A stretch of 64,000 nucleotides of DNA from contig OX104124.1 in the NCBI GenBank assembly GCA_944474755.1, positions 44,717,342 through 44,781,341 of the forward strand, written 5' to 3'. This stretch comes from Limnoperna fortunei. Taxonomy: Eukaryota > Mollusca > Bivalvia > Mytilida > Modiolidae. Below the pieces are notes generated by a model that was not told the origin of the DNA, did not search any database, and saw only the letters and a program-made list of their open reading frames with translations. A program made the translations under genes and the position numbers. This document shows, piece by piece, positions 47,768 to 59,576 of the stretch; the first letter of the stretch is position 1; the number at the start of each line of letters is the position of its first letter.

Positions 47768-49547
47768 GACATCCAAACCAGAGGCTCTTAAGAGCCTGTA
47801 TCGCTCACCTGATTTTATAGGCAATGAAGATGGCATTTCCCTGATGTTGAAGTAAGTCCTGTAATTTTCAATAAACTTAAAATAGGACCATCCAAACAAT
47901 ATTACTAGAAAGCTTTGTTTCATTGGTTAACCCGTTGTATAGAGAAGATTTTTTTTATTTGCCATTGGGTCCTATGTTAAACTAAGTCCTGCGGCGGTGG
48001 TGGCCATTTTGAATTTCCAATTGCCATAAAAAACATAAACTTTATCAAGGACCATACAAACAATATTGCTAGTAAGTTTTTGTTTCCATTGATTAACCGG
48101 TTTCAGAGAAGAAGCCTTTAAAAGCTTTTTCCCATAGGGTCCTATGTTAAACTAAGTCCTGCGGTAGCGGCCATTTTTAATTTCCAATTGCCATAAAAAA
48201 CATAAACTTTATAGAGGACCATCCAAACAATATTGCTAGTAAGTTTTTGTTTCCATTGATTAACCCGTTTAAGAGAAAAAGCCTTTAAAAGCTTTTTTCC
48301 ATAGGGTCCCATGTTAAACTAAGTCCTGCGGTAGCGGCCATTTTGAATTTCCAATTGCCATAAAAAACATAAACTTTATAGAGGACCGTCCAAACAATAT
48401 TGCTAGTAAGTCTTTGTTTCCATTGATTAACCGGTTTCAGAGAAAAAGCCTTTAAAAACTTTTTCCCATAGGGTCCCATGTTAAACTAAGTCCTGCTGTA
48501 GCGGCCATCTTGAATTTCCAATTGCCATAAAAAACATAGATTTTATAGAGGACCATCCAAACAATATTGCTAGTAAGTTTTTGTTTCCATTGATTAACCG
48601 GTTTCAGAGAAAAAGCCTTTAAAAACTTTTTCCGATAGGGTCCTATGTTAAATTAAGTCCTGCGGTAGCGGCCATTTTGAATTTCCAATTGCCATAAAAA
48701 ACTTAAACTTTATAGAGGACCATCCAAACAGTATTGCTAGTAAGTTTTGTTTTGATTGGTTAAACGGTTTCAGAGAAGAAGCCTTTTAAAACTTTTTTCT
48801 CATAGGGTCGAATGTTAAACCAAGTCCTGCGGTGGCGGCCATTTTGAATTTCCGATTGGGATAAAAAAACATGAACTTTATAGAGGACCATCCAAACAAT
48901 ATTGCTAGTAAGTTTTCTTTCCATTGGTTGACCGGTTTCAGAAAAGAAGCCTTTCAAACTTTTTCCCATAGGGTCCTATGTTAAATTAAGTCCTGCGGTG
49001 GCAGCCATTTTGAATTTCCAATTGTTATAAAAAACACAAACTTTATAGAGGACCATCCAAACAATAATGCTAGTAAGTTTTTGTTTCCATTGATTAACCG
49101 GTTTCAGAGAAGAAGCCTTTTAAAACTTTTTCCCATAGGGTTCTATGTTAAACTAAGTCCTGCGGTGGCCGCCATTTTGAATTTCCAATTCCCATCAAAA
49201 ACACAAACTTTATAGAGGACCATCCAAACAATATTGCTAGTAAGTTTTGTTTTGATTGGTTAAACGGTTTCAGAGAAGAAGCCCTTTTAAACTTTTTTCC
49301 CATAGGGTCCTATGTTAAACTAAGTCTTGAGGTGGCGGCCATATTGGTTTACCAATCCAAATAAAAAACACAAACTTTGTAAAGGTCCATCCAATGAACA
49401 TTATGGCCAAGTTTGGTTTCAATTGGCCAAGTGGTTTCAGAGAAGAAGATTAAAATGTAAAAAGTTTACAGACGACGACGACGACGCCGACGGACGCAAA
49501 GTGATAACAATAGCTCACATAACCCTTTGGGTCAGGTGAGCTAAAAA
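47768..49547 (+). mobile_element. Pearl-like element with ~167-bp tandem core (copy 3, most complete)
   Basis: The left end holds a perfect 16-bp palindrome AGGCTCTTAAGAGCCT (47782-47797) and CGCTCACCTGA. Nine or so units follow, each with GGGTCCTATGTTAAACTAAG, TCCTGCGGT, CCATTTTGAATTTCCAATTG, a CCATCCAAACAATATTGCTA piece and CGGTTTCAGAGA. The TCCTGCGG word recurs about every 165-167 bp from 47987 to 49325. After the core come a GACGACGACGACGCCGACGG tract and the hairpin 49511-49543 (TAGCTCAC pairing with GTGAGCTA, inner ACCC with GGGT). A-rich sequence follows. This matches the described plan of molluscan pearl/Helitron-related elements. Confidence 0.75.
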
Positions 49548-50100
49548 GGGGGTGAAAGGAGCGTGGCACTCTACAAACAAGTTACCTACTGTGGTCAGCG
49601 GTCAGGCTTTCCGTATTATGATCTGACAACCCCCCAACAGGAGGTCATTCCCTATCCGCACTTCTATAGATATCGAACTGTTCTGAAGATAACGTATAAG
49701 CAATATGTAAAACTGTCAATGGGAATTTATAATACTTGATATATGATGCAAAAGCCTGAACAAAATTTTTAAATCAATATTCCCTTGTGTTTTGATCTCC
49801 ATAATGTCAGAAAATCATTCGTTTGTATATACTGATAAATAATCGCAGGTCAGTCTATTTCTATATATTCACTTTCTTTGCAAAACAGACTACTAATATA
49901 TTATTAGTTTTATCAAGTCTAAAATTAAAATACTATAGTAATATTCAAAGGACAATTTTAGTCTAAAATTGTAAACAAAACTGTACATTCACAGGCTTGC
50001 AGCAGTTTATTCATGTATATTGGCTTGTATACAGTGTATGTATATAAGATTAATTATAATTCTTGTAAATTGCATCATTTGTATATTTTTGTTTTTACAG
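49548..50100. other. Spacer with old repeat fragment
   Basis: GTCAGGCTTTCCGTATTATG and TCTGACAACCCCCC (about 49603-49640) match a stretch inside the 62319-62832 element, so this is a fragment of that family. The rest is AT-rich intron-like sequence ending in the TTGTTTTTACAG acceptor at 50100. Confidence 0.5.
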
Positions 50101-51468
50101 GAATACCAAACAACATGAAACAAAATCAGAAATCCATTAAATTCATTGCAGCCTCAACGGATGTTAGTATTATGGATTTGATGAAGCCAGGTGTTGAGGA
50201 TTTAAAAAATATGAAAAAGTATGAACTTATGTTTATGAAAACTGTAGAATTATTGGAAGCTTTTTTTACGTGGGGTCTCTCCCAAAAGAATAGTTCAATT
50301 TTTTTTAAATAGTCTTTTTAGGCAGAGGACAAAACATTTATGAATAAAGGGATTTCTAGGACACCATCCAAAACTAAGCAAATTTTAAGTAGACGGAGTT
50401 TAAACAATAGTAAATAAACGAGACAGAAATATGGTTTAAAGCCATATGAGAACTGTGTATGTGATGTCATCAATCCACACAGGTAATCACAAACAATATT
50501 ACATAAATGCCATTCAATTTGTTTGCTTTTCTTCAGATAAAATTATTTATTTTTGTTTTACACCTCAATCCATCATAAAATTTAATAAATATTCATACAT
50601 TTTAATCTTTGTCACATTTTAAGTTACATTTTTTTTATCTTTTTATGATGAATAAATTTTGAAAAAACAAATATGTAACTTTTAGCATTTGCCATGTTTT
50701 AGTTTGAAATAAAAGAATTTCTTATTTGTTTTTATAGTGACATTCCAGTTGGTCAGCTACATTGGATGTATCTTGGTTTAGCCAAACATGTTCTTAGCTC
50801 TGGCATAAAGACGAGTGAACAAAAGAGTGAAATACTTGCTAGCCTAATTGAAAGTATGGATTTATCATCATTTGCAACACCCATTATTTCACCTGATATT
50901 ATTTAATATTTAGACTCCAGACAAGGAAAAGATTTAAAAATTATGTAAGTATCATTTTGTTTTGAATGTTTCCAAGTTAAAAGTCAGCTGTATATTTAAT
51001 AATATAATTAAAGTTTGTTTTTGCATACAAATACTATGTCTCCTCCCGTTCCCCATGTGAATATTCAGCACAAAATCTATATTCAAAGTTTGATAACTAC
51101 CACAAAATGTTGAGGATAAAAAATGTCCTGGTAATACGCACAGCTAAATATGGTGTATTTGGTATATAGCACGTTTTGTAAAATTTGGTGCAGTAGTTTT
51201 AGAGGAGTTAAGGGGAAACCACGGTCTGTGAATTGATTGATTGATTGATTGATGTTTAACGTCCAGCAAGCAATATTTCAGCTATATTCAGGACGTGAGC
51301 AATTTTATAAATTGATGATGTTTAATAATTAGAAAGTTGGCATAGAAACAACCCTGTCGAAATATAGTAAAACTGTAATCTCACACAATAGTATGAGGGT
51401 ATATACACATAAAAATAACGTGATTAAAATAATACAATATGAACTAACAGCATAGTTATGATACAAGA

Positions 51469-54400
51469 TTATATTTTATTATACAAATTAATTTCTTTTA
51501 AGAACTGTAGAATTTTGTCGCCAGCGACAGTTGTAAACAAATTAAAGTAAGAATCCACAGTATAAAAACGTTCCCGAATGTGGGCCACGTCCACACAGTC
51601 CATCAAGACATGCCTGATTGTGTATGGACAGTTGCATGGCACACACTCGGGTCGTTGATCGTTATTTAAAATATAACTATGAGTCGTCCTGGTATGACCA
51701 AGACGACACCTGGTTATAACAACTTGGTCTCGACGACTTCTAAAACAGTTAAAATTATTTTTGTGAAGTAGTGGCTGGATCTCATGAAGTTTGTTATGAA
51801 CCTCTAGATCCCAACCACTCTGCCACAAACGAGAAATATATTTAAAATTTAAAAATTAATGCTTTAAAATCAGTAAAAGGTATGGCACAATTAATTATAT
51901 TGTTATTCAAGGCCTTTTTGGCCTCCTCGTCCACGACTGTGTTCCCATGGATTCCCACATGACTTGGGATCCAGAAAAACACAACCTCTTTACCCAAAGC
52001 TACAAGGGCTTTGTAAATTTGAATAATTTTTAAAATATTAGGGTTCATAACTTTGAAGTTTTCAATAGCAAGAAGACATGACAGAGAATCGGAGCAGATA
52101 ATAAATTTGTGCTCGTCTGACGAAGCAACTATTTTCATTGCAAGAAGAATAGCTTGCGCCTCAGCAGTGAATACAGATGAGGTAGACGGGAGACGACGAG
52201 TTTCAACAAGCTCTCCGAAGACAGCGGCTGAAGCAACTTTACCTTCGTCTTTTGACCCGTCTGTATAAATAGTACTATAATCAGGATAACACGATTTAAT
52301 TTCTGCAAAATGTTGTTGTATTATTAAATGGTTTGTGTCGGACTTTTTATGTTTTCTTAGATCATAAATAAATACTGGTTTGGGGTTTAACCAAGGAGGA
52401 TTATGTGGAATTTCAATAGCAGCAATTTCATCTAAATTTATACCAGAGTTGTTCAAATGAGGTTTTATTCTGATTCCAAAAGGTTGAATTTTATTTGGAT
52501 GTTTTTCAAAAATATTTTCGTAAAGAGGTTTGAAAACACAGTCGTGGGCCGGGTTGCCAGGATACGCCTTCAATTTGGTTGCATATTGCAAAGCGAGCTT
52601 AACTCTTCTTTGATACAAAGAAGGCTCGTTTGCTTCTACATATAAACTATTTACAGGTGTGGTTCTGAAAGCTCCAAGACATAGTCGCAATCCCTGATGG
52701 TGTATAGTATCAAGGATTTTGACATACGACTTGCGAGCAGAACCATAAATAAAACAACCGTAATCCAATTTCGATCGAACCAGTGATCTGTAAAGATTCA
52801 GTAAAACATCGCACTCAGCACCCCAGTCGGTGCTGGATACGACTTTTAAAATATCTAATGCTTTAAGGCATTTATTTTTTAACATTTTGATATGGGGTAG
52901 AAAGGTTAGCCTAGAATCAAATATGAGACCAAGAAAAGTAGTTTCTTTTACAATTTTGATAGGATTATTATATAATTTTAATTCGGGGTCAGGATGCATC
53001 TTTCGTTTATTACAAAAATGCATCCCAACGGTTTTTGCAGTGGAGAATTTAAAACCATTCTCCATTGCCCATTTCTCTATTCTATTTAAACATAACTGCA
53101 GTTGACGTTCAATATTATTCATATTTTTTCCTCGGTAACATATGAGGAAGTCGTCAACATAAAGAGAACCATCAATATTATCTTTCAAAACCTGAGCAAG
53201 GCTATTAATTTTGATACTAAATAAAGTGACAGAAAGGATGCTTCCCTGAGGAACACCAATTCCTGTTCAAAAGGGTCAGATAAAGTAGAATTTACCCTAA
53301 CTTTAAATTCTCTGTCGGATAAAAAGTTTGAAATAAAGGTAGGAAGTCTACCTTTCAACCCCATATCAAAAAGATCTTTTAAAATACCATATTTCCATGT
53401 TGTGTCATACGCTTTTTCTAAATCGAAAAAGATAGACACAACATGCTCATTTTTTGCAAAGGCGTTTCGAATATACGTTTCGAAACGTACAAGATGATCT
53501 AGGGTACTTCGCCCTTGTCTAAAACCGCACTGAATATTAGAAAGTAGATTGTTGGATTCTAAAAACCAGACAAGGCGATCATTGATCATCCTTTCCAGGG
53601 TTTTACAAAGACAGCTTGTGAGTGCTATAGGCCGATAGTTGGACGCTTCCGAGTATTTCTTTTCCTGGCTTTGGAATAGGCACAACAGTGGCCATTTTCC
53701 ATATAGATGGTAAGTCACCCGTTTCCCAAATGTTGTTAAGAAGACTCAGAAGGGATTGGAGAGAAGATTGTGGCAGATGTTTGAGAAGTTGGTAATGGAT
53801 GTCATCTGGACCACATGCTGTGTCGTGAGATTTGTTCAAAGAAGTTTTTAGCTCTTCCAAAGAAAAAGGTGTATTGTAATCTTCCAAATTTTTTGACTGG
53901 AAATTAAGTTTTGATTTTTCTTTTTGAGTTTTGATACGCTGAAAATCCGGATGATAATTTCCAGCGGACGAGTGTTTTGCAAATGTGTCGGCCAATTTGT
54001 TAGATATATCTGACTCGGATGTTAAAAAGTCTTGTCCATCCTTTAAATGATGGACATTTGCTTTACTGTTTTTACCTTTAATTTTACGAATCATGTTCCA
54101 AATTTTATTCATAGGGGTATGGTTATTTAGTTTAGAAACAAAGTTACGCCAAGAGGTGCGTCGTCTTTGTTTCGTTACCCTGCGAGCTTTCGCTCGAAAA
54201 ATTCGGAAATGGTTAAGATTATTTTGAGTTGGGTGTTTATTAAAGCGTCGTTCGGCCCTTTTCCGGTCTTTAATAGCGTCCTCACAGCTGTCATCGAACC
54301 ATGGTTTACTAGGATGTTTTGGATTTGTCGAGGTCTTAGGAATTGTTTCATCAGCAATTGAAATAAGTGTTTCATTGAATTTTAAAATTGGATCAGAAAT

Positions 54401-55156
54401 GGTTTCAAAAGTATCCGAGTTGAGTCGTTCTATACAGAGTTGTTCAAATAGAGGCCAATTGGCCTTGCCAAATTTATACCGAGCGACTCGTTCTGTGTTT
54501 GAAGAGTGTAAAGATTCCAAGAGAATGGGAAAGTGATCACTGCCACAGAGATCGTCATGGACTTTCCATGAGAAATCGGGCAACAGAGAAGGATCTGCTA
54601 TTGTAAGATCAATAGCCGAATATGATCCATTCCCAGGATGTAAATATGTATTGGTTCCATCATTAAAAATACACAGATCCTCCCGATTCATTAAGCCTTC
54701 AATAATTTTACCTTTTTCGTTTATTGTGTTACTACCCCATAGAGGGTTGTGTGCGTTAAAGTCCCCAAATAATATATATGGGGCTGGTAACTGATCAGTA
54801 AGGTGTTTCAACTGATTTAAATTTAATGAAGAATTCGGTGGTATATACACAGAGCATAAAGTAATTGTTTTGTCTAATGATATTCTAACAGCAACCGCCT
54901 GAAGATCAGTGTTGAGATCTACAGGGCTATGTAGAACATGATCTTTTACAAGAATGGTAGAGCCGCCAGCAGCTCTATCATTCTCGTCTACATATGTGCT
55001 GTATATAGAGTAGTTTTTTAAAGATATGTTATCACTTCGTTTTAGGTGGGATTCTTGGAGGCAAAATGCAATAGGAAGAAAGGCTTGAACTAATAATGTA
55101 ATTTCCAGAAAATTAATCTTAAGACCTCGACAATTCCATTGTATTATTGTACCCAT
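51469..55156 (-). pseudogene. ORF2 of LINE copy D: endonuclease-RT-RNase H, three frame breaks
   Basis: ATG at 55156 overlaps the ORF1 stop. The block 53603-55156 is open: APE-type endonuclease from residue 1 to about 230 (NWRC-like start QWNCRGLK, QESHLKRSD, FGDFNAHN, SDHFPILLE), then the linker and early RT (GPDDIHYQLLKHL). One extra base near 53655, one missing base near 53262 and a short insertion near 51845 break the frame. Between them lie FFDLEKAYDTTWK, YVDDFLICY (RT catalytic pair), LGLIFDSRLTFLPHIK, and RNase H with IYTDGSKDEGK, TAEAQAI, CSDSLSCLLAI and WIPSHVGIHGN. The C-terminal segment has CRLGHTRTTH and CVPCN, a possible zinc-binding tail. Target cutting and first-strand synthesis are the family roles. 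Confidence 0.9.
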
Positions 55157-56526
55157 TATGGTCTGCGAATAGGGGAATAGTTGACAGTTTTTTTGGGGCT
55201 ATTCCGCCGGTTTCTGCTAGGGGATCTACTTTTAGATCCAGTATCTGGGGGTAGTGTATCCATGGGATCGCCCCAGATAGTAGTGTCTAGTTGATCCAGA
55301 CTACCAAACCTGTTGTGGACCTTAATGGGATCCCGCAGCAGTTTTGGAGTACGATCTCCTTTTTGATTTGAGTTTTTATTCGAGTTAGAAGAATTGGAAT
55401 TGGTATTTTTTGAATTTTTTTTGGGGCTTCTTGAAGAATTGGTTGAGGATTGAGAGGGTGCTGAAGACGTAGCAGTTTGAGATTTTGCTAAAGACGTAGC
55501 AGTTTGAGAGGGTGCTGAAGACGTAGCAGTTTGAGAAGATGAAGATTTTCGTGATGATTTAATGATTTTGTCCGTTGTTGTTACTGTTAATTTTGAAGGT
55601 TCCTGTTTGTCAATAGGCCAGGTGATGATTGTCTGCGTTTCAACTGAAGTGAGAACGCGTTTGGCCACACTGGCGTATGACGTTGATGCAGGAGACGAGG
55701 GATTATTTGTTGTATTATACAGACGACGAGCCTCAGGGTAAGAAATGTTCTTTTCAGTTTTTATTTTTTGAATTTCTTTTTCCTTTTTAAAGTGCTGACA
55801 GTCCTTGGATGAGGACATGTGAGCTTCACCACAATTGGCACACTTTCGAGTTTTAGTGCAGGTGAAGCCCTCATGTCCTTCTTCTGCACACTTAAAACAA
55901 ATCTGGTGACCTCTACACTGTCCCTTTCCGTGGCCGAACTTTTGACACTTAAAGCAGCGCACGGGGTTGGAAATGTATGCGCTGACTTTAGCTTTGTAGA
56001 GACCAATCTTGATGGATTCGGGAACAGTGGGTGTATTGAAATTCAAAAGAAAGGTGTTCAGTTTTACCTGAACACCCTGTCTGTTAGCAATAAATCTTTT
56101 CACTTTTGTAACACCCTGAGGCTCTAGTTCTAAACAGATTTCGTCGTCCGATAATTCCGATAGATCTTCGCCTCGGTAACGAATAATCCCTTGACTCGAG
56201 TTTAGAGTTCTGTGGGGAGAGCTAGATATTTCTAAATCAACAATTTTTGAAAGTTTTAGTAAATTTGAAGACTGTTGTTTTCTATTACATTCAATAAGGA
56301 GGGAACCGGATTTCATTTTAGTGACGTTTTTAACGTCTCCTGCACAGCCTTTAATAACTTTTTCTATGATAAAAGGAGATACTTTTGCCAAAGGTTTAGT
56401 TGGGTCTTTGCTAGATAAAACAATAAATTTAGGCCAATTTTCTTCAAAAACCAATTCTTCAAGAGGAAAGTCATTTTTTCTTTTTTTTGGACCTTTTTGT
56501 GCTAAAGGGGGTGTTTCGGAAGCCAT
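55156..56526 (-). CDS. ORF1 of LINE copy D: intact CCHC zinc-knuckle protein
   Basis: This is the only intact long LINE ORF in the Nimb-like group here: 456 residues from MASETPP. A start 33 bp upstream is possible, but MAS is the start shared with copies A and B. A basic N-terminus (KGPKKRKND) precedes a conserved domain (FIVLSSKDPTKPLAKVSPF, GSLLIECNRK, RGEDLSELSDDEI) that resembles the RRM-like gag region of I/Jockey elements. Three knuckles follow at about residues 195-250: CFKCQKFGHGKGQC, CFKCAEEGHEGFTC and CANCGEAHMSSSKDC. The tail is serine/threonine rich with repeated SSAPSQTAT words, then asparagine- and basic-rich. The stop TAA shares a base with the ORF2 ATG. Expected role: binding element RNA in the ribonucleoprotein. 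Confidence 0.88.
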   Translation of the reverse strand: MASETPPLAQKGPKKRKNDFPLEELVFEENWPKFIVLSSKDPTKPLAKVSPFIIEKVIKGCAGDVKNVTKMKSGSLLIECNRKQQSSNLLKLSKIVDLEISSSPHRTLNSSQGIIRYRGEDLSELSDDEICLELEPQGVTKVKRFIANRQGVQVKLNTFLLNFNTPTVPESIKIGLYKAKVSAYISNPVRCFKCQKFGHGKGQCRGHQICFKCAEEGHEGFTCTKTRKCANCGEAHMSSSKDCQHFKKEKEIQKIKTEKNISYPEARRLYNTTNNPSSPASTSYASVAKRVLTSVETQTIITWPIDKQEPSKLTVTTTDKIIKSSRKSSSSQTATSSAPSQTATSLAKSQTATSSAPSQSSTNSSRSPKKNSKNTNSNSSNSNKNSNQKGDRTPKLLRDPIKVHNRFGSLDQLDTTIWGDPMDTLPPDTGSKSRSPSRNRRNSPKKTVNYSPIRRP

Positions 56527-57414
56527 GATTAGAAAAATGCGGTTCACCACCCTTGTCACCTACCCGCCACGGAGTGCCAACATGGGCGATGCCTAGAGTC
56601 TGCGGATCTCCAGCAGAAAGCATCAGGTGTTCCAAGGGTGGTATACTCAAACAGACGAATTTCTCAATGAACGCATGCCTCGTGCCCGGGGTTACCTGGC
56701 GATACAACCGTTCGAAACTCGGTCTACTTGATTGACCCATGAGCCACCGCCTTCTTAACAGCCTGGTACTGAACAATTTTGGTGTAAGATTCACAAGATA
56801 AAATCAAGTGACAAGAAGAATGACGACAAGCTTGTTAAGGGCTCGGCGTGACCAGCCGATTGACCGAACCGGGTCCATCCGGTCTCCCGTCTAGTTGAAG
56901 TCAGGGCCAAAGTGGTGTATTGAAAATCAAACCGCTGACCCGCACTAATGGATGCAGCAGAGAGTGATCTCTCAACCACCAGGATCCCTTCCTCCACCAT
57001 TACGGGTTGCAACACACGGCAAACATGTCGCCTCTATAAAGCTGAGGAAGCTTTGCCCTTCAGCCACCGCCTTCTTTGCAAATCCTGTAAGGAAGCCGTC
57101 TATCAAATTGTATATATATTTCGTGGATCAGTTTGAAGGAAAATAATGTAATAGAGTAGCTTGAATGAGAAGGATTCACAAAGGGCAAGACGTGACATGC
57201 CGATTCATCGAAGTCAGGGCTAACTCGATTTCCCGTCTAGAAAAAGTAAGGGTTCAGTAAGTTATCGGGACCGTTTACCCGGCCTACTGAAATCCCGTCC
57301 TGTAATCGACACGGGTCGCAACACACGGCAAGTGTTGCCTCTGTTAGCAGACTCTTACTGCAGGCTGAGGAAGCCGTGGGCCTATTCTCCTGTGCCCCGG
57401 GGCCCACACGGGGT
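56527..57414 (-). promoter_or_regulatory. 5'UTR of LINE copy D (two diverged modules)
   Basis: Two modules about 310-340 bp apart share CGGGT(T/C)GCAACACACGGCAA, GAGGAAGC and TCCCGTCTAG words. It contains several short upstream ORFs. Internal promoter function is inferred from LINE biology. Confidence 0.6.
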
Positions 57415-59576
57415 CCACGGTCTGTGAAGAATATCTGGAAAAATTATAAGTTCAAAGACTGATAACTCCCACAAATTTGAAGATACACATTTCCTGGTAT
57501 ACTACATATCGTGTACTTGTTACATACCAAGTTTCGTAAAATTTGGTTGAGTAGCTTCAGAGGAATTGTGCAGAATAACTTTGTGACGGACAGACGGATG
57601 GACATGACAAAAACAGTGTGGTGGGAGACATAATTATAAAATAAGGACACCACTGTCATGAAGATATTTTCTTCTTAAAGTTTTCTTGGATTGAAGGTTA
57701 AGAAAATAAATACCAGTATTGAAAGCAGTAATTTTACTTATATTGTATTTTATATAGTTACAGATTGCTCCATTGCATATCGTATTAGCTGGGTTTCCTG
57801 TTGAAATGGTTAAGGTTATTTGCAGAATATCAGAGGTAAATACATTTTTTTCATTTATCGCAAGGGTTCTGAACTTTATTCTTATGTTCATGTGGAAATT
57901 CTTGTTTTATAGACAGATTTTTTAATACCCTGAATTAAAGAATTTTAAATGAATAAATGTCAGCTTTGAATATTCCAGGTAAATTTGCGTTGAGTAACCC
58001 AATGCATGATGTTTTGTGCGAAAATAATACTATGACTTTTTATATCTGCTATAATGTTTATGTGAGATGGTATTTTTCCGACATATTCAGCAGTCCATAG
58101 CTTTGCCTGCATCTGTGGGTGAATTGATGTTCACATGTAGATTTGATTACAGTGTGTAAGCAGATAATCAAATCTTCACACACTACCATTCTTTACTTTT
58201 TAATTTAAGGTCAGCAAAACATCAGTCCAGTTTTACAGAACTAAAATCAAAGATTGCATTGCAGTATTGAAAATTATTAATAAGTGAGCAGAAATTATTG
58301 CATTGCTTTTAATAAGATTTAACAGTAATTTTGATGTTGCAAACTAGTACATAGTTAAATACCTTATTTAATGGTATTCTGTCAATGGAGCAGATTACAA
58401 GTTAACTGAACTTTAAGTTCATCACAAAGAATGATTTAAGGTATGTTTAGCTGGTGTTATAATGATGCATTTTTAATTTCTTTTACAGTTAAGTAAAATA
58501 TTAAGTCAAACCACAGAATATGAAGAACACTACCTGGCAATAATTGATTCTAAAACCAAGAAATTCTTAAGATCAACTTCAGAGTTGTTCCCAATACTTG
58601 TTAATAAAGTGAAGATGCATTTGTCCACACATATTGTACGTAAAAAATGTGTTCAGATACTATGTAGATTATATACTGATACATATGAAATTGAAAGTTT
58701 AATTTGCATTGTAAATATCTGTGACATGATTTTTGGCTAGGAATATACTCCACCAATATTGCACTGATAATGTAAAGGTTGCAGTATAAATAGACTTAAA
58801 GATATATTCAGTTTTTGATTTTTATTTATGTTACCAATAAATCCATTTTGCGCACTTTCATAATTTTATTATCAACAGTAATCATATTTGTACGTAATAT
58901 TTTCTTGCAAACAAGAATATGATTACTGATTTTGGGGTCACAAAGTCGAAGATAAATGTTTAACTCACAAAAATAGGAAATATGTTTGACTATATTCTGA
59001 TAATTATATTAGATTTCTTTTGATTATCTTAAGATATTTTAAACAAGTTTTGCAATTTTTAATTGTGTCTCTTTAAAACAGGTTGATGACATTAGAAATC
59101 ATGGACCTCCTATAGGTTATATTGAGGATGCCTTCCAAAAATTGCATCGAAGAATCAGGAAACAGCTGTTTATTCAAAACCAGCATGCCAGGAGCAGGGA
59201 CACAACATTAGTTTTTGCCGAAATTGAGGTCCTTCAACATATTATTACTGGTGGCCTTTTTAAAGAAAATAATGAGTGGTATGTAGTAAATATTTCTTAC
59301 AGACAGGACATGCATATGCTGTACTTATTTATTTATTCTGTAATTATTACAATTTCAGTATTATTAAAGGGGTACATGTCTTAGTGAACAGTGACATGAG
59401 GTCAGGTATATGAGTAAAAGGGTGTTTAATATCCATAAACTACATCCAAATAACTTGAGATAAAAAAATTAACATTAGGGAGATAATTGCTTCATTAAAT
59501 ATATTTACATTGGTGGTTGCAAATAGGTTTTATTGAAAAGCCTTAATACACCCAAGCTGTTAATCGGTATGAATAG

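Larger units (their letters stand above)
51233..57414 (-). mobile_element. Nimb-like LINE copy D, full length (6182 bp)
   Basis: CCACGGTCTGTGAA flanks both sides exactly (51219-51232 and 57415-57428), so both ends are certain. Minus strand order: 5' end CCCCGTGTGGGCCCCGGGGC, 5'UTR, intact ORF1, ORF2 with three frame breaks, 3'UTR and the tail CACGTCCTGAATATAGCTGA with (ATCA)n. It inserted into the third tandem-core element, within an intron of the transposase-like gene and opposite to it. Confidence 0.95.
51034..57632. mobile_element. Third tandem-core element, split by LINE copy D
   Basis: Left part 51034-51232 starts TATGTCTCCTCCCG and contains a unit with CAAAGTTTGATAACTACCAC and GTAAAATTTGGTGCAGTAG. 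Right part 57429-57632 has the related unit (CAAAGACTGATAACTCCCAC, GTAAAATTTGGTTGAGTAG), then GACGGACAGACGGATGGACA and the inverse end GGTGGGAGACATA. The target duplication of copy D falls within it. Confidence 0.65.

Noticed and set aside
47729..49539. Several 60-70-codon ORFs in the pearl-like array
   Set aside because: They follow the repeat period, differ in frame between units, and have no motif.
47768..49547. Regularly spaced repeats as a possible CRISPR array
   Set aside because: Units are contiguous and ~167 bp with no unique spacers, in a eukaryotic repeat context.
50013..50312. 99-codon ORF as a single-exon gene
   Set aside because: Its first 29 codons lie before the TTTTTACAG acceptor and its end runs past the phase-matching donor, so only 50101-50269 is kept as exon.
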